Shown here one piece after another: positions 31,634 through 44,143 of a stretch of DNA of 64,000 nt. The position numbers and the translations under genes were made by a program. This stretch comes from Labia minor (Eukaryota; Arthropoda; Insecta; Dermaptera; Spongiphoridae): positions 27,129,172-27,193,171 of the forward strand of contig OY720344.1 of NCBI GenBank assembly GCA_963082975.1. Direction: 5' to 3'. The stretch's first letter is position 1. Each line of letters begins with the position of its first letter. Below the pieces are notes generated by a model. The model was not told where the DNA came from and made no database searches. It worked only from the letters and a program-made list of their open reading frames with translations.

Positions 31634-32408
31634 TTACTATTTATTGCGATCACGAAATTTTTCGATGTTGAGATTTTGATGTTTTTTTACGTTTTGAAGG
31701 TTCCTGAATCATTTTCACTAAGGTTGAGAAAAATGACTGTCTGTGTGTGTGTATATGTATGTAACCAAGATTACGCAAAAACGGTTTGAGCTAGATTGAT
31801 GAAATTTGGTATATTGGAATTATTCAAAATTCGTAGTTTTCTATCAACTTTTGAGAAATGTAGCTCAACAGGAAGAGGGTCATTACCTACAACGTTTTGA
31901 TTTTTTTTCTTCTAAAGTGACCGTAAAAATAAAGATATATGTTTGATAATTTTTCACATGATTAATAATTGTATAAAACTGCTATATATAGAATTTCAGC
32001 TTGATTTATTTGCTGAAAGTACCCGTATTACTTTTTTAACACTGCAAATCTCACGCTCCAACACGTGACGTGGTGCCATCAACAAAGAGCCAAACATGCG
32101 TTGGTTTAATAAATATTATTTATTAATTTTAATTTATAATTTAATAATTTAATTTAATTTAAATTAATATATGTTATTTAATGCAATTCAAATTTGCGAG
32201 ATAGTCGAGTGGAGACACTCCAGATTTTTTTTTTATTTTATTAAAAAATGAATAATTTAACTTAATACATAACTTTCAAGTTACAATATATTTCAATTTC
32301 ATTTTATGACAATTTATTTTTCTAATCGATACTTTATTGGGAAAAAGACAATCCAATATCTATATAAAAACAAATTTAGTCTTTTCTTTAAACAAAATAC
32401 ATAATAAT
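31634..32408 (-). repeat. Inverted duplicate of the 18051-18865 block (repeat B plus flank)
   Basis: Reverse complement resembles 18051-18865 along its length, including the upstream flank up to ATTATTATGTATTTTG. Differences are scattered and the terminal hairpin is replaced by CAATAAATAGTAA. Because the shared part extends about 190 bp beyond the repeat B body, this is either a duplicated segment or a longer family unit. Confidence 0.65.
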
Positions 32409-32677
32409 ATGACACGTCCAAATCAAAATTGATAATAAATAATTATAAAAGATTGCAAATGTTAATAGAAAGATATTAGAAAATATAAATGTAAATTTAA
32501 TGACACAAAAATTATATAAATTAAATTATTTATTTATTATAAAATATTAATATTAAAATATTTGATTTCTTCATGGATTTTCACAACCTCTGTACTTTTA
32601 GGGAATATTCATTTTAATGATTGCTTAGAGTAGCTATCGTATTGGTAGGTATTGTTTTAAAGGACACTCTAACACAA

Positions 32678-32712
<35 letters not shown>

Positions 32713-34255
32713 GTATATATATATTGAATGTTATTAAACAAAAATTAATCGTAATCATTCATATTCATCACATTTCAATGTATGATTTAAATATAGTTAG
32801 TTTTATACAAAAAAATTTTAATTTAATATAATTTATAATTTTTTTTTTTATTAAAAGTATATAAAAATAGTAAAATTTCTGAGAAGATTGTAATTACTTT
32901 AAATAAACCCTTTTCATTATTGTTTAGACATGTTACTATTTAGTTTACAAAAACAAAAATGTACCTACTATTTAGAGATTACATTCCTTCTAATATTTGT
33001 TGTTCTTTCGCTTCAATTATTTTATTAAATTTTCAACTGTATAAATGAATTTTATTCTTTGCTTCTTCTAAAGTTAATATTTAAACTTTTTCATGTGTGT
33101 TTTAATAAAAGTCCACTTCATTTGCTATTTGAGGATTTGGTATCTAAGAACATTACTGACAAAAATTATTTTTGCTTCTTCTATTCTTATTGTGTCGTTA
33201 TCAAAATGGGGTTAGTATTTCAGATAAACATCACTGAGAGAATTAATAAATATTATACGATAAACATTAATTGATGCAATTTGGTTCACCTCCAATAACT
33301 TTGACCATTTGTCTAAATTTGTCTTCTGGTCCATTTGACATTGAGAAACTATGAAAGTTTTAGGAAAATCTGTCCAATAAACTTCATAATAACTAGTCTT
33401 CAGGAAATTGATATACCCTGAATAAATTTTCATTTATATATTATATAAATATATCCAATAATTGATAAGAATCAATTCATTTTTATTTTATATCCTTTTA
33501 TTCTTTTAGATCACAAGAAATAACGTTTAAAATTTAAATAAAAATGATGTTGTTTACATTTTATTAAAAATAATGAGTAAATTTAAAAATGGGTAGATAA
33601 TACATATCGTGAGGTATAGGAAATGTAATATAAAAATGAATTGAGAGTTGTTTGTTTGATATTGAATGCACAAAAAATATTTTTTAATATATCTCAAAAA
33701 TGTTTATTATTATTATTGTTAGTATATTGCTTAATGTTATTGGAGTAGTTATTTTATTATTTTTCAAAATTATCGTATATATTAAATAAAAAGGCTAACC
33801 TTATCGTTATAATACAAATTTATAATTAAAGGACTATTATTAATTTATTATTTAATTATATTGTGACTTAATTATTCATTTAATTATTACATTTTAAATG
33901 TTATTCAAGTAAATAACTCTCATTGTCTTTTATTCAGTCATTCAATTTTTTCATTTTAACTTGTTTGCTACGAAACTCGGTATATATGAAAAGGCGTGTA
34001 GAACAGAGGCTCATTTAAGCTAACTAGCACGGCATCGCTTAGTAAGTGCCAATCTCAGTTTACGGCATGTAAATGACAAAATGTGAATATGACAAAATAC
34101 GGACAATTGATCAATCTTTAAAATTTTCCCTGCTTAAATTCAATTACTATTAATATTTTGCTAAAACTTTTCGTTCATTAACATTAGTAATTATTAAGTG
34201 AATTTTTATTAAAAGACCACATTGTTTGTATAAAATTATGTATTAAATTAAAATA
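32409..34255. other. AT-rich DNA, no gene seen
   Basis: (AT)n/(TA)n at about 32676-32725. Frames at 33059-33274 plus and 33212-33433 minus overlap each other and show no domain. Confidence 0.55.
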
Positions 34256-35093
34256 ACTGTACAACGTTTCGACTGCTTATTCTGCAGTCGTTTTCAAGTA
34301 ACCGTACGCTTGCTCCGATTCAAGCGGACTGACCCATGATGGGACACGTCATCTCTTATATAGACAGTGATATTGGCGCCAATTTTTGGCTCCAATTTTC
34401 TCCCGCCAATCTGAATATTACCATGAAGTCAGCAGCCATTGTCAAAGCAAGCGTTTACAATCAAAAGTATGACAGTGCATTATGTCTTTATAATAAAGAT
34501 AGTAAATTATTTCTATAATCAAGATATATACATATATACACACTAGATTAATTATATTTCATTCAATCTGACAAATTTTACTGATCCAATACTATGTTCC
34601 ACATCTTATTAAGTCTATATCCATCCTCTTTATTAATATTGTTGGAATGATTATTAATTTCTAAAGATTCTTTTATTTTTATTTTCCACCAATTATTTTC
34701 AATATGAAGTGTTTCTACATTATCTAAATTTATTTTGTCCTCTTGTTAAGACATGTTGTGTGTAATTGCTGATTGATTTGGATGTTTCAATCTAATGGCT
34801 CTCTCACGTTCAGACAGTCTTGTAGAAATCTTTCTACTTGTTTCACCAATGTATACTTTTTTTTACTTTCACAAGTTACCTTATAAACTCCATTATTTTC
34901 GTTTTTAATTTTGTCTTTTATATTTGAGGTGAGAGAAGACATTTGTTTATGTGGTTTATATGTTACTCTGATGTTGTGTTTCCTCAATTTTGACTCTATT
35001 TTTTCTGTTGTTCCTTTTATATAAGGTAATGTTATTTGTGATGTGTATATTGGTTTTTCATTTTCATTTTTGATTTCTGTCTTTTATTACATT
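34256..35093 (-). mobile_element. Penelope-like element, 3' part with GIY-YIG endonuclease relic
   Basis: Minus-strand translation gives ITLPYIKGTTEKIESKL, LRKHNIRVTYKPHKQM, then NGVYKVTCESKKKYTLV, a degraded GIY-YIG-type start (the VYKxxC...YTL/YIG pattern of Penelope endonucleases), then IKESLEINNHSNNINKEDGY, the usual C-terminal end. Beyond it, 34256-34460 resembles a Penelope LTR, with ACAACGTTTCGACTGCTTAT followed by the TGCAGTCG dyad. RT is absent and several codons are lost, so it is a 5'-truncated dead copy, the usual state for these elements. Confidence 0.75.
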
Positions 35094-36919
35094 AGTAAAT
35101 TAGAAGAAAGAGGTTAAAATCTTACTTTCCTTCATAGTTTTTTTTTGCCTATTTGAAATAACTCAAAACTAAAATGGCAATTCTTTGTTAACATGGAGTA
35201 CACTTATGGGCCATAAGAATACTCACATGTTTACTAAGAAATTAAGCTTGCCAAATTTAGGAGCCAGTTCATCAATAGCAACCTTCTATATATTTCAAAA
35301 AATTAAAACATAAATTTAAAAATATAGAAAAAAATATTTTCTTTTGGCTTGATTTTTAATAAAATACAATTTTTTTAATTAAATTTTTTATTTTATATGA
35401 TTTAATATGAAAACTCAGAATATATAACTAGAAACGCCTTGGTCTCCCCACCATCTTTCAACGAAGTCTTTATCAACAACTCTTAACAACAATGATTGAA
35501 CAATAATAGTTAATCTAGGAGTTGGGTTTGTTTTGAAAATGAAACTTGCATTGGTGTTTGTTTTGTGTGCCAAGTGTTTGCTTTTGTTTTCTTCCCATGT
35601 GACCTTTATGGGAGAACTAAATGACCAAACAAACCCCTGCGCCTCGAAAGATCGCCTCCGGCCTGTGAGATCTCAATTTATAGATACCACGTCGCAGAAA
35701 CTTCAATTTTCTACTAAGATATTTGTGTTTGAACATTATAATAACTAATAAGCACGTGCTCCCTTCTCGAGGGGCTTATCTTGAATTTATAATAATTTAT
35801 TGAACTTTTGAATGTTTAATTAATTATTTCTTAAATAAATAATGAATACGAAAATTATATTTTATTTAAAATTATTTTAAAAATTTCTTAAAGTATATTT
35901 CGATTTTAGTAAATTATTTTATATTGATATATTCTAAGCTAATGAATAAATCTAATAAATTTATTTCCTTTTCAAGACAAATACAATGTTTTTTTAAACA
36001 ATTTATACTTAACATATCAAATTAATTAATATTACTCAAGTTCTTGATAGTTTGTTTTAGGGAGATAAATAAACAAGCGTCCAAAGGCAAACTTACAAGT
36101 TCATAAAGTTAATAGATAGGGGTTTAAAGTGTTGATATAAAATCTTTTGAACATCCTATGAAAGAACAGCCGCTTAAACGGGGTAGACGTATTGTCTGAT
36201 CAGTACAACGAATCCTCTCAAATTTTATCTTAATTTTCTCGACCATTTCTTATAACAAGTGGCCAGGGTAAACCGAACTGAATTAAATTGTAAATTCCCA
36301 TATTGCACAAATGATTAAATATGTAAGTACTTCATTATACATGAATCTCTCAGGAATCAACTAATAACACAATCTTTCATTTTTATTTTATTTTATATTG
36401 TTTATTGTTATTAGATTTTTTAATTAAAATATCCAGAACCTTTAAGCTTTATAATAGTTTTTTTATCCAAAGAGCAACACGTGACTTTAGTATCATTTGA
36501 ATTGGATATGGTAATATGTTGGACGCAAACTCATCAGAGCGCAATGGAGAGGTTTCCATTTATATCAATTCTTCTTGAAATTTTATTCTTTTGTTCTATT
36601 CATCTAACTAATTCATTTCATATTCTGAAGGTCTTCCTCCAAAACAATGAAGATGTGTGTGTGTGGGTAGGGTGTGGATGGGGAAGAAAGATTTTGTTCA
36701 TCTCTTGATACATTTCTTCGTTAGTAATATCTTCTGCAAATTTTTCTATTACTTTTCAAACTTTATTATTATTAATTAATTACTTAATTAAAAAAAAACT
36801 AATATCATAATTATTGAAAAAGGAAAATAAATAAATATTTATGTAATAAATTATAAAAATTTTATTTTTTATGCTAAGCTAATATTCTAAAGATTTGAAT
36901 TGTATACATATATTGTAAT
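35094..36919. other. AT-rich DNA with one candidate small secreted frame
   Basis: Mostly AT-rich. A short frame at 35539-35748 is listed separately. The frame at 36481-36708 starts at a GTG and ends in a GT/GGGT-rich tract; no domain. Confidence 0.45.
35539..35748 (+). CDS. Small frame with signal-peptide-like N-terminus, unknown
   Basis: An ATG at 35539 opens 69 codons. The first 25 residues (MKLALVFVLCAKCLLLFSSH) have a charged start and a hydrophobic core, like a signal peptide or a single membrane segment. The remaining 45 or so residues have one cysteine and no recognised domain. Local composition is T/G-rich, which alone can produce hydrophobic codons, and there is no neighbouring exon. 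It may be chance. Confidence 0.2.
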   Translation: MKLALVFVLCAKCLLLFSSHVTFMGELNDQTNPCASKDRLRPVRSQFIDTTSQKLQFSTKIFVFEHYNN

Positions 36920-37546
36920 AAGTTGACCTGTGGCCAGGTCCGAACCGACCGACGGTTTGAAATAAATTAATTTCCAGCTACAGAAACAATTTCAAATAAT
37001 TTTAATATATCTATTAATGTAATAAAAAACAGATATGGATAGAACATAAATATTTTTAATTTTATTTTATTTATAATATATATGTAAGACCAGGCTGTGA
37101 CGTCATGAATGGCTGGATGACGTCATATAATTTTAATTAAGAAAAAACTAATAAAGATGATTTTTCTCGAGATTAATACCAATATAAAGTGCATGATTCG
37201 TGGTGATATGTAAAAATTCTCCTTATGTGAAATAATTTGGTGCGAAAATAACCCTTCCCTTCCTATCGTCGATCGCTAATACTACCACTTCCGATTTCCG
37301 GATTTGCACCAAAAGTTGATCAATTCATCCCATTGATGCATTAAGTAAATATACCAAATTTTATCAAAATCCGTTGAGCCGTTCAGGGTGTACACATCTA
37401 TACGTACCCACGGACAGACGGACGGACAGACATTATGCTAAAAATACTTTTTTCTGTTAAGAAAATGCATGATTCGTGGAGAAATGTAAAAATCTCCACA
37501 GGTGAAATTTGGTGTGAAAACAATTCCTCCCTTACTTACGGTCGAT
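36920..37546 (+). repeat. Dispersed repeat A, copy 2
   Basis: Same start as copy 1 (GTTGACCTGTGGCCAGGTCC), two TGACGTCA palindromes (37098-37126 region) and the ACGGACAGACGGACGGACAG tract. The right end is degenerate (CTTACTTACGGTCGAT). Confidence 0.65.
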
Positions 37547-38599
37547 AAAAAAGGATCTTTATCGTATAATCTTAAAAATCTTAATTCTTGCTGAAGATTA
37601 TATCTGTTTGATCACGTTAATTTTATTATAAAAGTATTATTAAACTATAATTTCATGATTAACTAAGATTCATTATCAAATGTATAATGCTTGTGTGTGA
37701 AGAATCAATAATTTAAATAATATAAATTACATTACAATTTTATTAATTAAATTTATTATTATGATAATATAATTTCTAAATTATGCTAACTAACATAAAA
37801 CAGTTTTACTCCTTTAGAATAATACAAAAATATGAATATTATTTCATTTATAAATAGATAATAAAATAAGTTATATTATCTATTTACTAGCCACTCTGAG
37901 AATGAAATTTCTGCATTTCTAGTCATTGAATAATATTTCTATTCAAAAATTAAATTTATGTAATAATTCATTCATATAAAAATTGAATTGATTTTATTAG
38001 ATGCATTTTAAAACTCAAAGACACAAAATAAATTAACTCGGAACAGGGGCGGTATTTGTAGCATAACAGAAATATTTATAATACCTATTAAGTATATATA
38101 AATTAATAGTTTTGAAGGTGTTTAACTTTTTCCGAATTTAATGAAATAAAACCTCTCCTAGGGATCAGTTTCTCGGAGGCATTAAAAAATTGTTATGTAA
38201 AGATGATTTATTAATTTTTTTTTAATTTTTTTGTTGTATGAGTATACTAGTATACACATATGCGAAAGGAACACAAATGTACTAATGAACAGAATATATT
38301 TAAACATTGTTAATAAATGATTATATGTATAACATATATTTTACATTTGCTCAATCATAAGAATGGAAAAATTTAATTTTTGGATGAATTATATAACATC
38401 CACGTTTGCAATTCTAATATATGATCTACAGTTCAGTATAATAAATTGTAATATTATATTATAATAATATAAGTAATATAATTAATTTTTTGTTTATAAT
38501 TTAATTTAATTATTTGTTAAAAGTAGGATATTTTTTCATTTTAGATCCAAAAAGTTTTACTTACACATTAACATTCACAAAATATTTAAAGGTGGATAA
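37547..38599. other. AT-rich DNA, no gene seen
   Basis: No frame or repeat recognised, except a possible degenerate Helitron end (TACTAGCCACTCTGAG, about 37884). Confidence 0.5.
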
Positions 38600-39045
38600 T
38601 TTTTACCGACCCATGATAGGAAGGGAAGGTATTGTTTTCACACCAAATTACACATGTGGAGATTTTTACATATGTCCACGAATCATGCATTTTGTTAACA
38701 GAAAAAGGTATTTTTAGCATGATGTCTGTCTGTCCGTCTGTCCACTATGTGCTCGTATATAGCTTGAACGGCTCAACGGATTTTGGTAAAATTTGGTGTA
38801 TATCCGGATACCGGAAGTGGTAGTTTACAAAGTATTAATTTTATATTCATTGTCGGAAAATATTTCACTTAAAATATAGTAGTAATTAATAATTGAGTAA
38901 TTAAACTAAAAATAAAAACCAAGATGATATAATTTAGTTATTTTAATTCAAGTTTTTAAAATATTTTTTTTATACCTTATATATATATATAATGTTGTTT
39001 GGAAATTAATTTAATTCAAATCGTCGCTCGGTTCTGTGCCTGGCC
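38600..39045 (-). repeat. Dispersed repeat A, diverged minus-strand copy
   Basis: Minus strand contains the GACGGACAGACAGACATCAT tract, the GATATGTAAAAATCTCCACAT-like block and, at 39020-39050, a diverged CCTGGCCACAG start. The middle is diverged or replaced. Confidence 0.5.
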
Positions 39046-39623
39046 ACAGCTCATTTTTCATTTACACTATCAATTTCCCTTATTTAATAAATAATCTTTT
39101 CAATTCAATTAATACATTCGAATTCTTGTGAATGAGCAAGATAAGTAGAATAGCCTATCAACTTATTTGAATATTTATGTTTGCTTTCAATTCAGATTCA
39201 TCAAGAATTAAGTGGAATGATTTTACATAGATTCAAGTGACATACGGAGAGAAAATTGACGATTTCCAATATATGCTGATTAACGCCATTGTATATATAT
39301 ATATATAAATTCGAACAGGAAATTGACGAATTCTGATATCTCTAGCAAAGAAAATTGAAATGGAAAAAAGACGAGGAGAAATATGAAATAATGTTTAGAA
39401 GAAAAGGTTGAAATGGGGTGACCGGGGTTGGGGAGGGCGTACGCCGGGCGAGGATACAAAAGCCTCCTGAAATATAAGAGCCATTTAATATTGAATGGCA
39501 AAGAGCTGCTCTGTATATATTCCAGGTTATCTATTCTATTGGTAACTCCCTTTTCAATGATTGATCGAAGTTATGAGAAATGATTTCCATTCTTAAACTT
39601 GATAAGCGAACTTTCATCGTTTG

Positions 39624-39675
<52 letters not shown>

Positions 39676-40171
39676 AATATATACATACATATATTTATAT
39701 AGGTATATTAATCTTTTGATTCTATTAAGAATCAAATTATCTTAAAATAAACTAGTTATAATTAATGATACATTTTTTTTTTATTTTTATGTTTAATCGA
39801 TTTCAATCAAAAGAAATAAGGGTCTTGAAACAAAAAGCCAGTTTGGTATTAATCAAATTTATCTTAGATAGAAGAACTTTTAAATTAAAATACTTACGAA
39901 TGTGCCTCCTAGATGATGACATAATAATATTCAATAGTATTTTAGAATCAAGAGAAAATTAAAACAAAATTATTAAATAATTTTGTTACTTTCATTTACA
40001 TAGACATAATTAATATTTTTATATAAACAATATTAGGGTTATATATAAATATATGGTACATCAATGTAGTCAATTGGAGCAGAGGCAACAGTAGAAGAAG
40101 AAACAATAATAATTAAATGACTAAAAAATAATGAAAACGAAATTTGAAAGTTAAAATAATTTCCGCTTTAA
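39046..40171. other. AT-rich DNA with long (AT)n
   Basis: (AT)n of about 45 bp at 39628-39672. A more balanced patch at 39340-39490 has a 73-codon minus frame without a domain. Confidence 0.5.
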
Positions 40172-40695
40172 TCTTATATATAAAATTCTCGTGTCACAAA
40201 ACTTTGAAAAAATACTCCTCCGAAACGGCTGGACCGATTCTTATGAAATTTTTTATGTATATTCAGTAGGTCTCAGGGCATGTCAGACTTCCTTTATAAA
40301 ACCGCTAATTGGTAAGGTGTGTCCAGGGGGTGCTAATTAATTAAAAATAGTTTAGTTACCATACTAGATCATAGAGGCGCTGGTGGCGAAAATTTGGCGA
40401 TAATATAAATTCTGAGCAATGTGCAGATAAAAATCTTTATATATATATATATCGATATATATTTTAATAATTTATTAAATAATTTTATTTTATTAAATTA
40501 AATTTTATTTTATTAAATTAATAATTATGTCAATTAATTTTTTCTGCATAAATAAACATATATAAAAAACTATAGTGATGGGACAGGGTAGGAATTAGTT
40601 GGTTATAGCTCAGAATAGGGACACTCGGGGGGGTACAGGGGGCGGAGCCCCCGTCTAGGTGTGGAGAGCGCCGAAGGCGCTCGGAGAGCAGCTAG
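40172..40695 (+). mobile_element. Complete non-autonomous Helitron (524 bp)
   Basis: 5' end TCTTATATATAAAATTCTCG preceded by A, followed by CTCCTCCGAAACGGCTGGAC, a block common at insect Helitron left ends. 3' end: hairpin GAGCGCC-GAA-GGCGCTC (40666-40682), nine bases, CTAG (40692-40695), then T. So the insertion is A|TC...CTAG|T with no target duplication. No Rep/helicase frame. The right end is the same family as 1853 and 4758. Confidence 0.85.
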
Positions 40696-41219
40696 TAATC
40701 TATAAATAATTTGCTTAAAATGTCGGCTTAATATTGTAGAAATAAAAAAATATTGAATACTTATGTTTATTTTTATATAGTTTTTTATACAATTACTTAA
40801 CCATATTTTAGATGATTAAAAAATAACTAAAAATAATAATGGATTAGTTGAGTTAGTTTTACTGATTAGGGAATAATGCTTTGTTTATAAGTACTTTCAA
40901 GTCAATAGAGATAAGGGTTGCAAATCCTAAGTACTTCCCTTGTGCGTTATGCCTTGTGGGAGGGTACTACACAACAGAGACAGCTTTAATTGCTCTCCGC
41001 ACTAATTTATATAATGGATAATAAAGATAAATTTACATTTTGTTGAATAAATAATTAAAAAAACAAGAGGTTAGAATGAATTATTCTTATTTTTTATGTT
41101 TTGTGCAAATGTGATATTTCTTTAAATTATATGAGTTCTTATTAATTTATTCTATTAATTATTGTTTAGAAATTTACCTTAAATTTGATTATTATTTATA
41201 ATTCTTATTGTGATAAAAA
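40696..41219. other. AT-rich DNA, no gene seen
   Basis: A short balanced patch (40910-41005) has no frame or RNA-like fold that I can support. Confidence 0.5.
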
Positions 41220-41498
41220 GGCGCCACAGAGGTTAGCGTAGCTGGCTCACATTCTCGTGGTCCTGAGTTCAAGTCCCGGGCCTGGCCAGGGAATTTCTAT
41301 AGGTGGGGTCTATGGGACGGAGTCAACCAAGTCTCTGGGTTCAAAATTGGGAAGCTACTTGATAAAAAGTAGCGCCTCCGATTAAGAAAATCAAGATAAA
41401 GGTTGCTAGGACCCGTTCTACTGATCATAGGACACCTAATTGATATAACCAACTTGATAGGCGTTGTCCTTTCGTAGGACGTACAAAAGTCAGAGGTT
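41220..41498 (+). mobile_element. tRNA-headed SINE
   Basis: Starts GGCGCCACAGAGG. Box A TAGCGTAGCTGG at 41234-41245 and box B GAGTTCAAGTCC at 41275-41286 are the split internal RNA polymerase III promoter. The body is unrelated to tRNA and the 3' part ends ACTTGATAGGCGTTGTCCTT, GTAGGACGTACAAAAGTCAG and a T/A-rich tail. A second, shortened copy sits at 23247-23436. The SINE encodes no protein and would move with LINE enzymes. Confidence 0.8.
41234..41286 (+). promoter_or_regulatory. Internal pol III promoter (boxes A and B) of SINE
   Basis: Box A TAGCGTAGCTGG (41234-41245) fits TRGCNNAGYNGG. Box B GAGTTCAAGTCC (41275-41286) fits GGTTCRANNCC with one change. The spacing is as in tRNA genes. 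Confidence 0.7.
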
Positions 41499-42324
41499 TA
41501 TTTTTATTGTCATAAATCAGATCGTTGGAAGATATATCCTATTTTATTAATTAAATTTTATTTTATTCAAATATAAGTAATTTAATATTTTTATTTATTT
41601 ATATTTAAATAAGTGAAATATTTCTTTAATTTAATTAATATTATATTAAATATATTTCAAGTATATATAGCACTGGAATACAATTCGATTTCAATCTGTC
41701 ATTAAAGAATGCATTAGAATTGCTAATTGACTTTGTCTAGAGTTTAATAAGGATCAGACCAACCGGCAATCAAATCGAGTCCAGACATTATTGAGTCAGA
41801 AGGGCAAGAGAGAAGGAGAGCCTCAAACTTCTCCAAAAAACAAACCCCACCCTGGGCATCCCTTCCGTAATTGCAGCCCTTCATCCATTTCTCATATCCC
41901 GTTGGCGGCCGCTTCGCAAAACCAATTAAGAGCCTCGAGAAACCCATTTGTGACGCATTCAAGGTCTGCCAATCTGATTTCTCCAACACACAAGCATTTG
42001 TTTAAATAAATCAAAACATAAACAATACATCAAAGAAATAAGATAATCTAATAAATATATATTAGAGATATAATGGGAAAATATTCAATTTATTTACAAA
42101 AGTTTTTTTTTTAAAAAAATCTTTTGAAGTAAAATGCTCAATTAATATAAACAATAAGTCTGTGATTTCTATAAAATAAATATAATTAATATATTTCTGT
42201 AGAAAAATACACAAAATTATTTAACAATCGTAATATATTTAGATTTTATAACTCTTTTTTAAAAAAAAGATGGACAACTCGCAACCTTTCAATCTAATTT
42301 AAGTTACCCTCGAGACTATATTAA

Positions 42325-42355
<31 letters not shown>

Positions 42356-42665
42356 GAGCAAAAAATACAAAGGCAAGATTATAACAAGAATTAATGGTAG
42401 TTTATCTTTTTAAGAGGTTAGACAAGATAAGTATGAGACTGAATAATCGGTTGTAAGGAAAAAGGGGCAACCAAGAAAGTTTTTTTTTAAAAAAAAAAAA
42501 AAAAAACAAAAGTTAACTTGTATTATTATATAAAGAATTTCAAAATTTAAGTAATGAAACTCTGAAAAGTGAAAACAGAAGAGATAGTTAAAATTTTTAA
42601 AATAAAAAAAAGAAAAAAATTAAAACCTGCTAGTCAATTTATACTTTTTCCTGTACGATCATATA
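41499..42665. other. AT-rich DNA with a GC-richer patch
   Basis: About 41750-42000 is balanced in composition with overlapping frames on both strands (72 and 81 codons); neither is recognised. The rest is AT-rich with (AT)n at 42327-42350 and an A-run at about 42490-42506. Confidence 0.5.
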
Positions 42666-43189
42666 CGAGGATTGTTCAAATGAAAAGATGAATTTTGAGT
42701 TTTCACGGGCTCTACATTCGATTATAAAAATTTTTGATATTATATTGACATTATCAGCTATTTTGGATTAGTAGTTTGTTTTTGACAACTGAAAAAGTTA
42801 GTCACCTTTTGTGTGTTCTTCGATCGTTTACTTAAAAAAAATAAGGAATACTACAAGGAAGTTATGCAACGTTTGCGTGAAGCAATACGGCTCAAACGAT
42901 CGGAATTGTGGAAAAATAAATAATGGATTCTGCATCACGATAATGCACCAGCACACACATCATTGCTTATTCATGATTTTTTGGCCAAAAACAATACCGT
43001 AATCATGCCTCAACCACCGTATTCACCAGATTTGGCTTCCTGCGACTTCTTATTCCCAAAACTTAAGAGACCAACGAAAGGAAAGCGTTTTGCATTATAC
43101 CTGATGATAATTACTTTGAGGGATATTGATGAATAAATAAATATTTTTCAAAATAATTCAAAATTCACCTTTTCTTTTGATAAACCTCA
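42666..43189 (+). mobile_element. Mariner element, internally deleted (524 bp)
   Basis: Left end CGAGGATTGTTCAAATGAAA and right end (inverted) TGAGGTTTATCAAAAGAAAA are inverted repeats continuing into GATGAATTTTGAG / GGTGAATTTTGAA. TA flanks both. The middle (42920-43110 plus) encodes HHDNAPAHTSLLIHDFL and PPYSPDLASCDFLFPKLK, the second catalytic Asp and the YSPDLA-CD signature of DD34D mariner transposases. The N-terminal domain and the rest of the core are missing. It ends 11 bp before the hAT MITE at 43201. Confidence 0.75.
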
Positions 43190-43200
43190 TAAATATAGGG

Positions 43201-43377
43201 CAGTGGTCGGGGAACTTTTTTAAACATTACTCCAAAATATTTTTGTGTGAGTTGATATTACCCCATGGTTTATAAAATAGCAAATTAAAAATATATACTT
43301 TTTACTCACAAAAGTTACAATTTTACCTCCAAAAATTTCATTTTTTGGGGTAATTTACCTCGGTTCCCCGACCGCTC
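43201..43377. mobile_element. hAT MITE (177 bp) with 8-bp TSD
   Basis: Left CAGTGGTCGGGGAAC; right end inverted GAGCGGTCGGGGAAC. ATATAGGG flanks both sides (43193-43200, 43378-43385). The termini and 8-bp duplication are hAT-type. Confidence 0.85.
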
Positions 43378-43385
43378 ATATAGGG

Positions 43386-44050
43386 GATTAAAATATATTT
43401 TACTTTCAGTAAATATTGTATATTTATTTTATATAAATTTCCAATTCTTCAATAGAATTTTAATTTTATATTCTGTTATATGTAAAAAGCTGAGAATTAA
43501 AAGTCTAATTTAATTAAAATAATAATTATAAATTTTACAAAATATATGAATAGATCTTAAAATATTTTTTATATACACATTTATAATTTAATTATCTTGA
43601 ATCATTCTTACCATCTAATTATGAACCTTATTTTGAAAAGGTGTAATCAGTCCACATTTCAAATAATTATATATATATATTGTATATGTATACATCAGAG
43701 AATATATTTTATTCTTATTTTTTGTAAATGCGCAGAATTTAATTATTTTCTAATTTATTCCCCTCTGTATTGTAAATTCATGTGTCTCAATGCCTAGAAT
43801 GTGTGGGATGAAACAGTGATTTGCATAATTCTATTCGTGTGTCCCTAGAGATCTGAGGTGCTAGAAAATATTATGGTTCGTTTTATCAAACAAACATTCA
43901 TCTCTCTCACTATCTTTGATTTTATAAATATTTATATATAATACTATTAAACAAAGGAGAAAATAGAGAAATCTTAATATAATTAGATTTAAGAGTCGTT
44001 AATATATAAAATTCATAAATTTATAGAATCCAAACAAAAAATATTCAAAG

Positions 44051-44082
<32 letters not shown>

Positions 44083-44143
44083 GATTTGTTAAATAAAAAC
44101 ATTTACTTTATCGATATATAATATATATTGATATAGTATATAC
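43386..44143. other. AT-rich DNA, no gene seen
   Basis: (AT)n at about 44058-44083; the 66-codon frame at 43597-43797 is AT-driven and has no domain. Confidence 0.55.

Noticed and set aside
39628..39672. Long (AT)n as a possible origin or attachment site
   Set aside because: One of many AT microsatellites in the window; nothing specific around it.
41744..42009. Frames of 72 and 81 codons
   Set aside because: Overlap on opposite strands, no domain, no start context; kept only as a GC-richer patch.
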